DNA of 64,000 nt from Oasisia sp. SBJ-2009 (Eukaryota; Annelida; Polychaeta; Sabellida; Siboglinidae), in NCBI GenBank assembly GCA_964017155.1, contig OZ024854.1, positions 21,479,869-21,543,868 of the forward strand, read 5' to 3'. Shown piece by piece: positions 12,016 to 27,300 of the stretch (position 1 is its first letter; each line of letters begins with the position of its first letter). A model generated the notes under the pieces. It was given only the letters and a program-made list of their open reading frames with translations. It ran no database searches and was not told the DNA's origin. The position numbers and the translations under genes are program-made.

Positions 12016-13111
12016 ACGCTTATGTGGTGGACATTATTGCGAGATTTTTTTCTTTGCAGTCTGGTCTCATAACAAACGGAATACACGTTGCTAAATCATA
12101 CTATAATTGGGCCGAATCTAGATCCTTTTGAACTTGACGCGCGTTGCCTTGAATATAAACCGACAGGTGCAGTTCGAGTGCCAAGATTCAACAATGACCG
12201 CTCGCAGCTGAATAACCGACGGACGGGGACGACGACACCCCGCCAGTGGCGAGTCTCTCCACACAACAACAACGCGGAAGATTAACCCAATTCCAGTTGT
12301 TTGTTCCGTGTGACAAGTGACAGCTCGTTACATTTGTCTTGGAAATAGTTGATCATCATATTTATTGTTAAAACAACCAGAGACGTGTACTTATAGAAAT
12401 TCACGCAGGTGTAGAAACTTGCTTGAACAGACAAGATGTGTTAGCCATGCTAAACTGGGAGTTAGTATATAGTCTCCTTACTTCCTGTTATAAACAACAT
12501 TGCGAATTGGCGTTGACTGTTGTTCCACACAAAGGATTAACAACACCATGGGGATAAAACATTTCAAACACTTTTCGTTAAAGAAAAACGGTAAAACCGT
12601 TACCTTTGCACGACATTACCGGATGATTCGCGTTATGGCATCAAGTACGTTTAAAATGTCCACATATGTATTTTCGCTAGATGTGGTGGCTTATTCAAAC
12701 TGGTTTATACAGCGCAACTATGGCTTCATCAATCCTCGAAATAACTGTGAGTGTGTATCATCCCACGTCAAATACACAACACTGGAAATAAACCATACTC
12801 ATTTAAACGAATCTTAATGTTGCGTGTATGATGCGTGCACACACAAGTTTATGGCATAAACTGCGTAACCCTCACACGCCTGAATGAGTCGCGTCCTTTG
12901 AATGCTGACCATTCATGTTTAAAATGGTTCAGTAGGTATACCTAGATACCTATTGTAGTCACGCTTGTCACGCTGTGGTGTGTGGTACACTGGTCTTTAT
13001 TTACCGACCGTGCTTTCGGCTAACACGACCAGTGGGCATTAGAACTCAACCAAGTATGCTACATCTTTTGCCGTTCGATATTTCAACGGTAATCATGTTG
13101 CCGTTGTTGTT
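12016..13111. other. intergenic / upstream of broken fibrinogen-related gene
   Basis: No coding exon supported. This includes the 5' flank of the decayed gene that starts at 13112. No clear TATA or other core promoter was seen near that start. Confidence 0.4.
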
Positions 13112-13240
13112 ATGTTTCTGGTCAGCCTTGCCGTGGCCTGTGAACAGGACACGCACTGTACGTACATATTCGTCGTACAGAGTCCGCACTGTGGCAAGGA
13201 CGTGGGAGGTGACGCCGAGGCCGACATACAGAGACTGCAG
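13112..13240 (+). CDS. exon 1 of decayed fibrinogen-related gene
   Basis: 43 codons in frame from the ATG; an upstream TAG blocks any earlier start. They encode a short signal-like stretch MFLVSLAVAC, then THCTYIFVVQSPHC and a segment ending ADIQRLQ. The intact paralogue has CTYNFVVQSPYC and ends identically in DIQRLQ. The donor is CAG|GTGAGT, phase 0, as in the paralogue. The signal peptide is shorter than in the paralogue, which may mean its first residues are lost. Confidence 0.7.
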
Positions 13241-14129
13241 GTGAGTGTGTAACACAATGTTTACATTTGAGCTCTTTGATAATTATGTGAGTGCTCCAAC
13301 CGTTAATGCTACTAAATAGTAAGTGCTGCATTTTGTGCAACGCATACATATTAAAATAGTGTTTGGAATTTGGAAGCAAAGCTAAAGTAATCAGTGTAGA
13401 TACGGCGATAGCCTATGCCACATCCTGAAAATAAACCCGAACTGTAAAAAGACGTTTGTCAGGATGACTGTAAATAATATCGCGTTAGAGTAAACTAGTA
13501 ATGTAGATTTAATTTCGGGTATTTCGTATGTCCTATGGGTAACTAACAGTTGATACACCGGATCTTATTCATTGACCCTTACGACCTTACCTGTTAACAC
13601 CTACCTTCGGCTATTTATCATAGCAAAAGGGAGCTGAAATGCTTGAATAGCTAAGAACAATGAGCATACCATTTGGAGAATATACATGACCATGATTTAA
13701 TGATATCTTTGACCATGGGGCTCAGCCAAGTTACTCTCAAGCTGCATTTGGTTTCACGAGGTCTTATCTGCCATATGTAAGTTTTTGATTTTGTTCAATT
13801 TAGTTCATCAATATACATTTCTTCGCGAAAACAAGACTATGGTACCATATTATGTATGGTAAGCGCTATGTAGATCAAAACATCAGTTGTTTACGAATTC
13901 GTTATAAATAAAGTACAATGGTGACGATTTACAACAAACGAAAACCTCTTAAACGGCACAGTGCAGTACTTGCGGAATGAGGAATTCCCCTCCTGAATTC
14001 CTGAATTTTCTAACCGGTTTCTGTGCGGATACGTTTCATGTCGCTACACCGAGAGATTAAATGTGTCGGTGCCGCAAAACAAACCTCTTTTGAAGTGACT
14101 GTACGTACGCGTGTTATATCCTTGTTTAT

Positions 14130-14907
14130 CTAAATTTGTTAGGAAGTGAAGTCCGTTTGTAACAAGTCTTTGTTGGTAAATCGTTCCATAGGGACATAGC
14201 AGTGACAGCGAACGAGCCGTCTCCAGCTTTGGTACGGGTACGGTTCACTTCTAACATGTTATTGTTCGCAGAGCGCAGTGTTCTTGTCGGTTAAAGCCGG
14301 CACACGAGTTGACACAAATGTAATACTCTCGCGCGTCGTTGTATATTGCTTTGTGAGTGAATACAACTAGCTTGAAAGAAACTCGGCGCACAATCGACAG
14401 CCAGTGGAGTTCGCATGGTGTGTCGTAGGTTGTACGTATAATGAAAAGAGGAGTGGTCCAAGGACACAGCCTTGCAAGACACCTGTGGTTAGAGTAGTTG
14501 TACTCGACGACTGGTCACCGATTACTACTCGTTGCGTCCTCTCTTTCGGATAAGATATCACCCAGTCCAGTGCTTTGCCAACAAAGCCGTTCCGCCTTGA
14601 TCGTATCGAAGGCGGAACCGAAATCGACGAGAAGAAAGATGGTTCTTTGTTTTTTGTCCATTGCTGTTTTGACGGCAATCGTTGCGACAGTTTGACAAGT
14701 TGACAGTTTCACGTGGATAATGTTATTGTTGTTAACGCCGCGTTGGTGGAAAGTGGGTCTAAAGCCGGGTCGACGACCGATCACTGGACGTATAGTTCGT
14801 TGGCCATTGAAACTGCGACCGGCTCTGATTCTTCGCCAGACCGCATGAGTTCCTTTATTGCCTCGAACAAAGGCTGCAGTAGCAGCTAATGCAGCTGTCA
14901 CAGGCAA
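14130..14907 (-). mobile_element. degraded non-LTR reverse transcriptase fragment (LINE)
   Basis: Minus-strand pieces in different frames give RT motifs: TIFLLVDFGSAFDTI (catalytic block A), then TTGVLQGCVLGPLLFSLY (block B). Near the left end comes RTRTKAGDGSFAVTAMSLWND, typical of the C-terminus of Jockey/CR1-type elements. At least one frameshift separates the blocks and the FADD block is not intact. It lies inside intron 1 of the decayed fibrinogen-related gene, antisense to it. Confidence 0.75.
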
Positions 14908-15059
14908 ATAGTTCCTGCCGTGTGTAGGTCAATATCAATTATCAAAACGATGTTCCAATCTACGAGTGTCGCAATCGTGGAAATAAGTAAAATCCTATGT
15001 TAAACACAGAGCAGATAAATAGCTGTCACAATGGCGCTTGATCAAGTGATCATATCACG

Positions 15060-15590
15060 TATGTATCTACGCATGTATGTATGTATGTATGTATGTATGT
15101 ATGTATGTATGTATGTATGTATGTATGTATGTATGTATGTATGTATGTATGTATGTATGTATGTATGTATGTATGTATGTATGTATGTATGTATGTATGT
15201 ATGTATGTATGTATGTATGTATGTATGTATGTGTGTATGTATGTATGTATATGTGTATGTATGTATGTATGTATGTGTGCATGTATGCATGTGTGTATGT
15301 ATGCATGTATGTATGTATGTATGCATGTGTGCATGTGTGTATATATGCATGTGTGCATGTGTGTATGTGTGTATGCGTGTATGTATGTGTGTTTGTGTGT
15401 ATGCGTGTGTGCGTGTGTGCGTGTATGCGTGTATGCGTGTATGCGTGTATGCGTGTATGCGTGTATGCGTGTATGCCTGCATGCGTGCATGCGTGCATGC
15501 GTGCATGCCTGCATGCCTGCATGCCTGCATGCCTGCATGCCTGCATGCCTGCATGCCTGCATGCCTGCATGCCTGTATGTGTGTTGCGTT
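15060..15590. repeat. (ATGT)n grading to (GCATGT), (GCGTGTAT), (GCATGCCT)
   Basis: About 190 bp of pure ATGT come first. Units then accumulate G and C in steps, ending in tgcatgcc repeats. The gradual drift along the array is consistent with successive local expansions. Confidence 0.95.
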
Positions 15591-15703
15591 ACGTTTGCTG
15601 CACATCATTATCTGGGGAAACCCTTCCCAGTGGAGCCACATAGGGGTATGATCGTGACCCGCTGGGCCAAAGCACCAAATTTGGCACTGTTGTACCATAT
15701 AAC

Positions 15704-16145
15704 ACCTTTTAGAGCGGCTGTCCGATTTTAAATCCCAAGGTCAAGGTCAGGTCAAGGTACAAGTATAATGACTGTAATTATATAACCGTATTGTCCAATA
15801 TCACGAGATTGTAATGATATTTTAAAATATTTTCAAGAGCTAATTTACTCACCTCTTTCAATGGGATGATTATGTAATTTGCATAAATTCAAAATGGCCG
15901 ACAAATGAGCAAATATATAAATATCGTTATTCTTTATCAGAGCCATTTTCAAAACAACTATTTTGCACACAGATAACTTATGGATATGTACAACCTTTGA
16001 GGTGGGGCTGCCCGGATATAAAACTAAAGGTCAAGGTAACATGAAGGTCAAAAACAAAATATTTATAATTCCAATTTTATCATCTAGTAACACCATAACA
16101 ATGTCTGTATTTCGGAAGGTTACAACTGTATTGTGTCCAGGGGGT
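15704..16145. repeat. two diverged ~287-bp tandem units with AAGGTCAAGGTCA words
   Basis: The segment around 15704 (gagcggctgtccgattttaa, then aaggtcaaggtcaggtcaagg) is echoed at about 15991 (gaggtggggctgcccggata, then aaaggtcaaggtaac). The repeated AGGTCA words also match a nuclear-receptor half-site, but the arrangement looks like a dispersed repeat rather than an enhancer. Confidence 0.5.
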
Positions 16146-16859
16146 GTAATATAATTTTGCGCACACGAATTTGCATGTACACACTTAATGAATATTATTG
16201 AAGACCGGCAGTGTGGCGTTTGAAATTATGCCATCGGCTGTAAATCGTTGTAGTTTTATTTAACATTTGAGTTTGAACACGCATGCAAATAATTTGTTGA
16301 TTGATCACGCATATTATATGTGATATGACACCATATTTGTTCCGTGCAGAAATGTCAATGATGAAGTAAATCGGAAAAATATCGAAAACTTGCATTGAGC
16401 TAGTCAAACCATATGCAGCGTGAAGACAAATGTGGCGGCGTCAAGTGGTCAATGATAACCAGGTTTGAAAGATTATTAAAAATATGTATACCGTAGATAC
16501 GTGATCATCAAAGCAATGGCTGTTCACGCGGTTCAGCTCGATTTGTACGAAGAGAATCTTCAGAGAGGATTGTAGTGTGAACGACAAGACTCGAAAGACA
16601 GGACACGTTCAAAGAATACATAGGGGAGATTGACAATAAAATATTAACCACATACATAAATTTAAGAAATTGACGAGAATTATCGTAAATATGAACACGA
16701 AACAACACATAATATTATTAAGAAGGGAATTCTTTGTGATAATCATATTAAAGTCAGAAAACGTGTTCAAACTTAAGAGTTGTTTTTATTTCTAAGTTGT
16801 TTCACTGAAATACGCCATAAACGTTGTCGATAATGGTGTGTCTTTGTCTCACATTCCAG

Positions 16860-17130
16860 GGAACCGTTGATGATCTAAAAAGCATGGATCGTGACCTGTA
16901 AGATCCAGCTAGCTGTCTCGTCAAATTGCGGGTGCACAAGGCACTTCCCAGGGCTCAGATGGCGACGATAAGGACACAAATAGTCAGCTGAAAGGCACAG
17001 GCCCAGTTGGAAGAACTGTCCCGTGAGATTGCTGAACTGAAAAGCAGACCACAACCTAATGGGAGTGTCGCTGAATCTACACCACTTGTAGCTGGGACCA
17101 TGATGGATGGCCGCAAGTACACATTTATGG
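16860..17130 (+). pseudogene. coiled-coil exon remnant with two in-frame stops
   Basis: The acceptor tctttgtctcacattccag precedes the exon. The frame opens with GTVDDLKSMDRDL, comparable to DSTDKLKTDLA in the intact paralogue, then meets TAA at 16899 and TGA at 16989. From 16992 the same frame reads KAQAQLEELSREIAELKSRP and ends TFMG at a phase-1 donor (g|gtgagg), as in the paralogue. A stretch in another frame, DDKDTNSQLK, also looks coil-like, so small compensating indels are possible. Confidence 0.6.
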
Positions 17131-17281
17131 GTGAGGATTTCAGTATAATTATATTATGCATGTATCACTCTACAATGCCAACTGGTGCCAGAGCTCGCAC
17201 AAATATGCACAAATAAATATACTCGCGCGCACTAACACACACGCAAGCATATAGTATACATTCATACACACCTAAGCACGT

Positions 17282-17286
<5 letters not shown>

Positions 17287-17348
<62 letters not shown>

Positions 17349-17394
17349 GCACGCACGCACGAACGCACGCGCACGCACGCGCGCGCGCGCGCGA
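17287..17394. repeat. (CA)n(GCAC)n(GC)n microsatellite
   Basis: Dinucleotide CA run passing into GCAC and CG repeats. It lies in an intron of the decayed fibrinogen-related gene. Confidence 0.95.
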
Positions 17395-17997
17395 CCGATT
17401 TCTGACAAATGTCAGATATAATTAAAACTAAGCTGAATATTGGCAAACATCCTTTCTTTGTGGCTGCGCCTTCGAAAAAATACTGAAAACATATTAGTTT
17501 GAATGGCTTTTCCACCGTACCTTTTCGGCGGTTCCATGCTCCAATGACGACTCTTCCTTGTCCCAGTGAGTGACTAGCTAAATTATTTTGTTTATGCCTC
17601 TTAACTTGAACGTTTGACGGATATAGGCGCTATGGAAGTTTTACAATTATTAATATTTAATCGCGTTATCGCCGATTGGCAACAGCGGCGGGTGCATAGG
17701 GAATTCCGATAGCGGAGTTTGGCATTGTGAACCTGCAGCAAGGTCTCGTTATCAGATAGGTCACGTGTTCCATGATTCCAATTCCGGTGGCTTGTACAAC
17801 GGTATCAATAATACGGTGGACGTTGCAATAGTACAAGACATTAACTGAATGGGCTTCTCGAAAGAGCAAATGTTTGTTTTTCTAAAACGTCGTCATGCAT
17901 GGGAATAACTGCTTCCTTACTGCCATGCACTGACGCATCAACCGTTTCTGTCCTCTTTCTCCTAACATACATCGCTGACTGTTGTACGTTTCCACAG

Positions 17998-18095
17998 CTC
18001 TCGCAGACGGCAAACATGTGCTGCTGGAGTCCTCGCTGCCGCCGTTCCCCGTCTTCTGCACAATCGACAAGTTCATTGTCATCCAGCGACGTCAG
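17998..18095 (+). pseudogene. 5' part of the fibrinogen-domain exon, truncated
   Basis: Preceded by a good acceptor (cgtttccacag). Read in phase 1 it gives LADGKHVLLES, then LPPFPVFCTIDKFIVIQRRQ, matching LPPFPVYC and IVVQRR of the intact gene. It is followed either by a weak donor (gtgtgc) or by a read-through ending at a stop near 18173. The rest of the domain is absent downstream. Confidence 0.6.
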
Positions 18096-20029
18096 GTGTG
18101 CGGGCTACTTAAGAGTCAGCAATGCCAATATCAGATCACTAAGGCTTTATTTAGTAATATATACACAGACTAGCATCTGTGCTGCATACTGGGCAGTAAG
18201 ACTAGGCACCACCAGCCTGCTAATTCCCATTGTGTGTTAGAGAAGGTCTGGCTCAGATAAGCAAGTTCTTGATCCAAGCCAGGTATCCCCAATTAAATAG
18301 GTCTCCTTGGGAGTTGTTCACACATCACTCTGCCTAGCAAGACAGGGCAGTCTGCTAAAAGGTAATGCTGGTGTTAAAGGAAGAACCCAGTTCTCCCGTG
18401 CAAAGCGACAACCTAGTAACTCACTTTTTGCTTGTTTTGAGAAAACAAAAGAAAACATAATTTATGAATATTAAAGTTTGTTCTATTCATGGAGAGATAC
18501 TAACTGCTTAATATATGTCCACTAAAGTTCACAATTTTCACCAATAATTAATCTGACATAATTACCATTATTTTGGCGGGAAAATGAGTTACTAGGTTTT
18601 GGTATAGCAAATACTAAAGAACCTCATATATATTACCAAAACAAAACGTAGTATGAAAATTACTCATTTATTTTCCAGTAAATGTGTGTACAAATGACAG
18701 GAAAATATGACATAACTTCAATAAGGCATTGAGATCTGCAAGAAACTGCACTTGTCTCATGAATTAGAGTGTTTTATTATGTGGATTATTGCTATGAATG
18801 GGCCATCACAATCATATCGTCATATGACAATTTGTTACAGTCCTCTGTGTCACTGCAAATGGGTGTTGATTTCGCCCTGTTCCATGCTACCATCATCATA
18901 TGTGGTGGCCTATTATATTATACAATATATGGTGGTCTATTATACCAAGAAATCGAAGTAATGGTTTGGCAATTGGCCAAAAGCTGGCTCGATTGAGATA
19001 GTACAGTAATGACATATAATCATGATTTTTGTCGGTCCCATATAAAGATATCCTTCATCTTATTTTTAGCTAAGGTGATCGACTTTGAGGGGTTTCTCTG
19101 TGATAGTAACACTAGTTTTGAAATCTACAATAGTTGAAAAGTGGTCAAATGGTTTATAAACCCCACCTGGATACCTCTGCCTGGATTATAAGTTTGTGAG
19201 GTCAATTAATTGCTATTTTAGCGGATGGAATTTGCCAGGTCACTGACATCTCTCTCGGGTATGTTCAACCAGAAGAGTTTCTTTGCGGCGGCGGCAACAT
19301 GTAACAAATTGAGTATTTCCTGTCTTCTTGGACTTGGGAATGCCACGCGGTTCTGCCCTTTTGGGTGGAAATTGAATTGTCACATCAAACTTCGCCTTCA
19401 GGAAGTCAACTTCGGTGTATGGGTCACCGAAGTCCTCCTTTTACATCATTGTACGCCTACCCTTGGATAATTTAACCTCACAAACCTGTCCTAACAGCGG
19501 CATCTTAGTCTTCTGATTTGCAGCAGTGATAATTCGTTGTTTACTTCGACTCGGCGTGTTTAAATTGTTCTAAAAGACAAATTAAAAAAATAAAATCTGA
19601 CTTCTTTGTACCGGAAGTGATGTAGAATCACATAGCGAACATATATACATCGATGAAAAACCGGTTTTAAACGGCCGTAATAATTTAGGCCATTAAAGTA
19701 TAAGATTACCGAAATGTTTTCCCAATTTCGGACAGGTATGTTTCACCAAAAATTATGTTTTCAAACCAATCCCAACCCGGCAAACCATCGAATAGGCCTC
19801 ATTAAGCCTTCCTTGGGTGATTATTAATTTATTATACACTAAAACGCTATTAGAATGGTCAGAGAATGTGGTCTACATGCATATTCTAGTGTCTAGGGTG
19901 TCATCCGAAAACCGAATAACACTGCAATGACGGAGCTGATTTGGTAATTTTCTCTTACATTTCCTGTTGTCCTATCACGCACTTACGAGGCGCCACCGTT
20001 GATTGTACTTGAAAGCGAGGCTACACGTA
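18096..20029. other. intergenic, little recognised
   Basis: A possible small inverted repeat is present: acctagtaactca near 18411 and its inverse tgagttactaggt near 18585, about 160 bp apart. The arms are only 16-17 bp, so this is weak support for a MITE. Nothing else is supported. Confidence 0.35.
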
Positions 20030-20540
20030 GCGTCGGTTACCCCGGCTCCGTTAGGTGGCAGCACTATTAAGCCCCCTCAATTAACTATGCCTGGGGAAAC
20101 TAATGCTCTGCATTTGTTACCCCATATTATGGCATAGACGCCGATTGGCTCTCAGGCCAACTATGAAATAAAATTAAAATAACGATATACTTTTACAAAA
20201 TAATGATATCCTATGAAAAGTATTCAACATTGAACTTATACTGACACAAATATAAGTAAAAATTCAAATCTACAGTTGTTTATAAATTACGGCAGGATTA
20301 ACCAGTATCCGTGAGGTGGCAGCATTGTCTAGTCCCACAGGGATAACATACACATTAAATAAGGATGCCTTTGTTTTATCAAATAATGTTGTATTATAAA
20401 AACTATTCAAAATTAAACTTTTATTAGCACAAAGTAAATAGATATACCAATTTTAACTTGTTTATAAAATATAAATTACGGCAGGATTAACCAGTGGCAG
20501 GTGGGAGCATTGTATAGATCACGCGGATAAATATTATAAA
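20030..20540. repeat. ~186-bp tandem repeat, 2-3 diverged units
   Basis: The words aattacggcaggattaacca (20286 and 20473) and aggtggcagca recur at a spacing of about 186 bp, with AT-rich sequence between them. A partial third unit starts near 20040. Confidence 0.6.
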
Positions 20541-22026
20541 GCCGGGAGAATCACCAGACTGTCTTTTCGGCGTAGTCCCGCAGCCGACCGAAAATCGGTT
20601 AAGCGAGAGTAGGCTACATGCAACAACATTCGATAAGATTCCATTCGAAAAGTAGATGTTGTGTTAGACTGTTGGCGCAAATCTTTGGTTAATTTACGCG
20701 TTTTTATATAAAAACGAATAGTGTGTGAGTTGACACAAACAAGTAAGAAGGCCATCGGCAAAGGGCACCATTTTGTCAGGGACTCTGACATGTACTATAT
20801 TTTTGCTTATTTACTCTATGGCATAACTTGTAAAGTACTCCGTACTCTATAAGTTTATTTTTTATTTTGTGAACGTCAGTATTGTGCAAATACTGTTTTT
20901 CTATTACATTACTTTTGCATTGCTCCAGATTATGTACTCAGTGTTTCCTGTATGTGAACGTCAGCAGTGACAGTATTGCAATATATACGTTCATGTTTAT
21001 TTTACATTGCACCTAGTTGATGTTGAATTTCTTGATCTGTGCTTTACTGTTGCTTGTGATAAAGGTGTTCCTCTAGTCCATGTGCTTTCTACTTTCTTGC
21101 TTTGAATGTACTCTATGAATTATATGGGACCGTCATTGCAATATTTACCTTTATATCTGCATTTTATATACATTCATGCTGTTTATTATATTCATGGGAA
21201 ATCAAAGGGTTCTCTATGCATACAGCTGATATTAAATAAACTTTACATTTAATTGCAAACTGTCATGTTATTTAAAACGCACAAAAAAGCAGGCATAATG
21301 CCATTTTCAGACAAATTTATTGTGAGCAAGACTTGCCTCGTGAAGGGTATGTTGAATCAGAACAGGTGTTTTCCAAATCTACATTTGAACAGTTACGTTC
21401 ATCAGCGATGCTTCATCTGTGTCATTTAGCGGACAGTTAATTAGTTTACGTATGCGAACATTGTCCGGACAATGGTGAACATTTAATAACCGGTGTTGCA
21501 TTTATATAATCACATTATGTTTCCTCAGGTGTGATTTTTAAACAATTTCTGAGTTCGTTCGGGGGTGGGGGCGAACGTATTCCAATGAGGCGTCAGCTAT
21601 CGACACGGACGGCATTCATCGTCGTAAAACTTGACATGTATAATTGACGTATGTGGCACGTTGTGGACACGTCGAGTCTCCGGTCAACCGGTGAGTTCTT
21701 CGGCTAGGGCATCCGACAGACGGGCTTCAGACAGAGACGGCGCAACGCCATCAACACCGCGAGACAACTGGCAATAGTCCGAACAGGAAGGACGACACTG
21801 TGGGGGGAAATTGAAAGCCAAACGAAGATGTCCCACAGACTCCATATCGCACGAATCACATCACAATAATTGCCAGCCAAGAGGTGGGTTCTTTATCAAA
21901 TAATACCGTTCACTTTTATACTGTGATATTTGCATTGAGATTTCTGGAGTCATATGTTCGGGACTATATTCGCGCATGCGCAACACGCCAGCGAATATTC
22001 ATCTCCGCATTATCTGTAAAAGTGTA
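20541..22026. other. intergenic, nothing recognised
   Basis: No coding exon or repeat supported. The right part is the upstream flank of the glycosyltransferase gene. Confidence 0.4.
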
Positions 22027-22260
22027 AAGGTAAGTTCTTATATAGTGCAGTATCCAATCGTTAGGATTGCTCAAAGCCCTTTACTCCCTGGCAGATATGC
22101 ATACATCATCCAACCACCCTGCTATTAATTCGCGAATACTATTCGTACACAAATGGCCACCAGTGTCTATTGCAAGGTACTCATTCATACAGCTAAGTGA
22201 AGTAGAGCAATGTAGAGTGAAAAATTGCCCAACAGCAACAGCGGTTCCAAGAAAACATTA
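22027..22260 (-). mobile_element. SINE family S, minus-strand copy upstream of the glycosyltransferase
   Basis: Contains the inverse of the tail (agttcttatatagtgcag and ggattgctcaaagccctt) and of the body (cagctaagtgaagtagagca), with a degraded head. It ends less than 170 bp before the glycosyltransferase start codon, so it may contribute to the 5' region of that gene. Confidence 0.7.
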
Positions 22261-22426
22261 CTTGGAAATGTGCATGTGTTGTTTCGATTCGAATACACCC
22301 CAATGTACCACAATATCCATCGTAGTTTTTTAAGCACACTATTGGTTTCATTTGTTTCAGCATGTCCGAACAAAAAAAAAGTAAATCCTTCTAAAGAAAT
22401 TGCAAGACGAACGAACAACACACATC

Positions 22427-23461
22427 ATGCAGACATTACGGGTGGTTCGTTTCGGCATAATCTTTAGGGTAGTGTCTATATTATGTGCAATACTTTATAT
22501 TTTGCAACACTGGACACTCGTTGGACATTGGAGTCGGGTAGCGCCGATACAACGAATACACCCGAGCAGTGGGCGAGGAGAAATACCACGCATCATTCAC
22601 CAGACGTGGATGACGTCACAACTGCCGAAGCGCTACGCCCCGTGGGTGACGTCATGGCTGAAGAAGAACCCGACGTGGCAATATTGGTTGTGGACTGACG
22701 ACGACGCCAGACAGTTGGTTGGACGTTACTACAAACAATACGTCGCCATGTACGATGGTTACAGACGCAACATCAACCGCGCTGACGCGATGCGTTACTT
22801 CGTGCTGGACAAGTATGGCGGCGTGTACGCGGACATGGACGTGGAATGTCTGAGACCTCTCGATGACATAATTTCGAATCATTCCTGTATTCTAGCGGAG
22901 TCACACCACGTTCACAGCTACGTGCTATTCGGCCGAGAACCACCTGCAAGCGTCATCAACTCTCCCATGGCGAGTCGACCTGGACACCCGTACTTCCGTG
23001 ACGTCATCGCCGAACTGCCCAAGTGGCAGAAACATCGGAATCTTCTCGAGCAAACAGGACCGTGGTTCATCGACCGCGTACTGCGAACGTATTTGAGAAA
23101 TCAAACGCGTTCTTACAATGATCCCATCGCCGTGATGTCATCGGAAGTGTTTAATCCAATGTTTGACGAGACACATATCAGCCTTATTAAGAAAAGGTGC
23201 AACAAGCCACGTGCACTGGCTAATGTACAGGAGGTGTGCGCGAAGTTGAAGGCGACAAACTACTATAACGCTCCAACAAATTTGTCGTACACTAACCACT
23301 ACTGGATTCACACGTACATGAGTTCGTATCGTAAAATCGAACATTTCGTTAATATCACACATATTATGCAGACGTTGAGAGATAGCTTTGGCGTCACCGT
23401 GCCATCGCCGACGGCCCGTCCTGGCGACATTCCGCGTTACAAGTTCGGTCCTTTCAGATAA
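22427..23461 (+). CDS. GT32-like type II membrane glycosyltransferase
   Basis: 344 residues in one exon. The start chosen is the ATG at 22427; the open frame extends nine codons further up but has no earlier ATG. Residues 9-28 form one hydrophobic segment with a short basic N-terminus, so this is a type II Golgi protein. The DXD sugar-transferase domain follows: IPRIIHQTW (53-61), RADAMRYFVLDKYGGVYADMD (118-138) with the metal-binding D136-M-D138, and TGPWFIDRVL (210-219). These are the marks of the 'glycosyltransferase sugar-binding region with DXD' family (GT32, related to yeast OCH1/SUR1 and animal alpha-1,4-glycosyltransferases). The donor is probably a nucleotide sugar; the acceptor cannot be told. 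Four N-glycosylation sequons are present (N151, N225, N285, N309). It looks intact. Lack of introns could reflect an ancestral single-exon coding region or retroposition. Confidence 0.85.
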   Translation: MQTLRVVRFGIIFRVVSILCAILYILQHWTLVGHWSRVAPIQRIHPSSGRGEIPRIIHQTWMTSQLPKRYAPWVTSWLKKNPTWQYWLWTDDDARQLVGRYYKQYVAMYDGYRRNINRADAMRYFVLDKYGGVYADMDVECLRPLDDIISNHSCILAESHHVHSYVLFGREPPASVINSPMASRPGHPYFRDVIAELPKWQKHRNLLEQTGPWFIDRVLRTYLRNQTRSYNDPIAVMSSEVFNPMFDETHISLIKKRCNKPRALANVQEVCAKLKATNYYNAPTNLSYTNHYWIHTYMSSYRKIEHFVNITHIMQTLRDSFGVTVPSPTARPGDIPRYKFGPFR

Positions 23462-24145
23462 AGCCGTGCGGAAGCATACACGTGTGGCACGTGTACTAAA
23501 TGGCAATGACTGCTGGTTATTGTATATGAACGATGTACTTAACTAAATAACAATGATTATACTTCCGAAGGAAAATGTCGCCGCAACAAAGTTTGTTTAA
23601 TTATACATAGATTAGCATTTATAATTAATTATGAAGTAAAATTAAATAATTAAAATTAAGAAACAATAGAACTAAGTTGGGATGGTTAGTCACAGACCAG
23701 GCCAGCAGGAAGTTAGATATGGTGAGATGCTGTTTCTCATGAATATTTGTTGAATTTTATAATTACCTTGAATATCTGTTAACTAATAATACACATTATT
23801 GTAATATTCATATCCAGAAATGTACTCTGTCAAAGGGTGCTTGCCTGTTGTACGGATTAAAATGGAGATAATCTGATTAAATGTATAACAGGTGTAGAGT
23901 TAATAATTATATTATCAATAAAATGTATATTAATTTTTTTAAATAAGATCAGCTTCATTGCCATGTGTTTTCATTGCAGTTACAATAAAACATTGGAATG
24001 CGTTGTAATGTTGGGTCGCGTACAAGTATGTTCACATGACAATACACTCACATGCACCAAACGATTATGATAAAATATACTGCTATTTTTTCCTTAATTA
24101 ATTAAATAAATAAATAAGAACATTTACATACAATATGTCCGAATA
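23462..24145. other. 3' flank of the glycosyltransferase gene
   Basis: AT-rich, with no further coding sequence seen. Confidence 0.5.
23917..23922 (+). terminator. candidate polyadenylation signal AATAAA
   Basis: AATAAA about 455 bp after the stop codon of the glycosyltransferase, within an AT-rich 3' flank. A plausible end for a single-exon transcript, but not proven. Confidence 0.35.
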
Positions 24146-24149
24146 AACT

Positions 24150-27030
<2,881 letters not shown>

Positions 27031-27221
27031 TATACATATATACATACACATGTACACCTATTATTATTAACTCGCGGCATATCTGCATGGATTCGTATCT
27101 GGTAGAATAATTGTACACGCATGCAGAATAAAAGTCATTACCAACCAACCAACTATCGATGCTTAGGCCTATCTAATTGATAGATTTGAATTGATGTAAT
27201 CCTTGATAGAAAAAAGGGTGC

Positions 27222-27300
27222 AACAGTAGCCCCGTGGTTGGTTGCGCCGGATGTCGACCGGGGTTCGATTCTACCCCAATGATACTATGTCCACCATACG
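27222..27300 (+). mobile_element. tRNA-derived sequence (SINE head or tRNA pseudogene)
   Basis: The box-A-like tagccccgtggttgg (about 27232) and box-B-like ggggttcgattctacccc (about 27260) are correctly spaced for an internal Pol III promoter. Acceptor-stem pairing and an anticodon arm are not convincing, so it is probably not a working tRNA gene. Its head differs from SINE family S. Confidence 0.5.

Larger units (their letters stand above)
13112..18095 (+). pseudogene. decayed fibrinogen-related protein gene (paralogue of 52689-56186)
   Basis: Three exon remnants match the intact gene at 52689-56186 in order, phase and local sequence. They are exon 1 (13112-13240), the coiled-coil exon (16860-17130) and the start of the fibrinogen exon (17998-18095). 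The exon 2 remnant has in-frame stops at 16899 and 16989, although its acceptor, its donor and its length modulo 3 are kept. No counterpart of exon 3 was found. The fibrinogen exon runs out after residues matching PPFPVxC and IVxQRR. None of the rest of the domain (the WxEYKNGFG and GEFWLG region onward) was seen before 22 kb. The intron between exons 1 and 2 holds a LINE fragment and a large microsatellite. It is most likely a truncated pseudogene. A frameshifted assembly or a remodelled short gene is less likely. Confidence 0.6.

Noticed and set aside
12500..12817. 105-codon plus-strand frame as a small gene
   Set aside because: No recognised motif, no promoter or splice support, and a start that is not an ATG.
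15704..16145. Nuclear-receptor response elements (AGGTCA repeats)
   Set aside because: The words are part of a diverged tandem repeat, and no gene nearby would use them.
17660..17852. Open plus-strand frame without ATG (contains GHVFHDSNSGG and NGINNTVDVAIVQDIN), considered as missing exon 3 of the decayed fibrinogen-related gene
   Set aside because: No acceptor in the required phase, and no resemblance to exon 3 of the intact gene.
18408..18602. Small inverted repeat around acctagtaactca
   Set aside because: Arms of only 16-17 bp and no clear target duplication; kept as a note, not as an element.
27222..27300. Functional tRNA gene
   Set aside because: Box A and box B are good, but the acceptor stem and anticodon arm do not pair convincingly.
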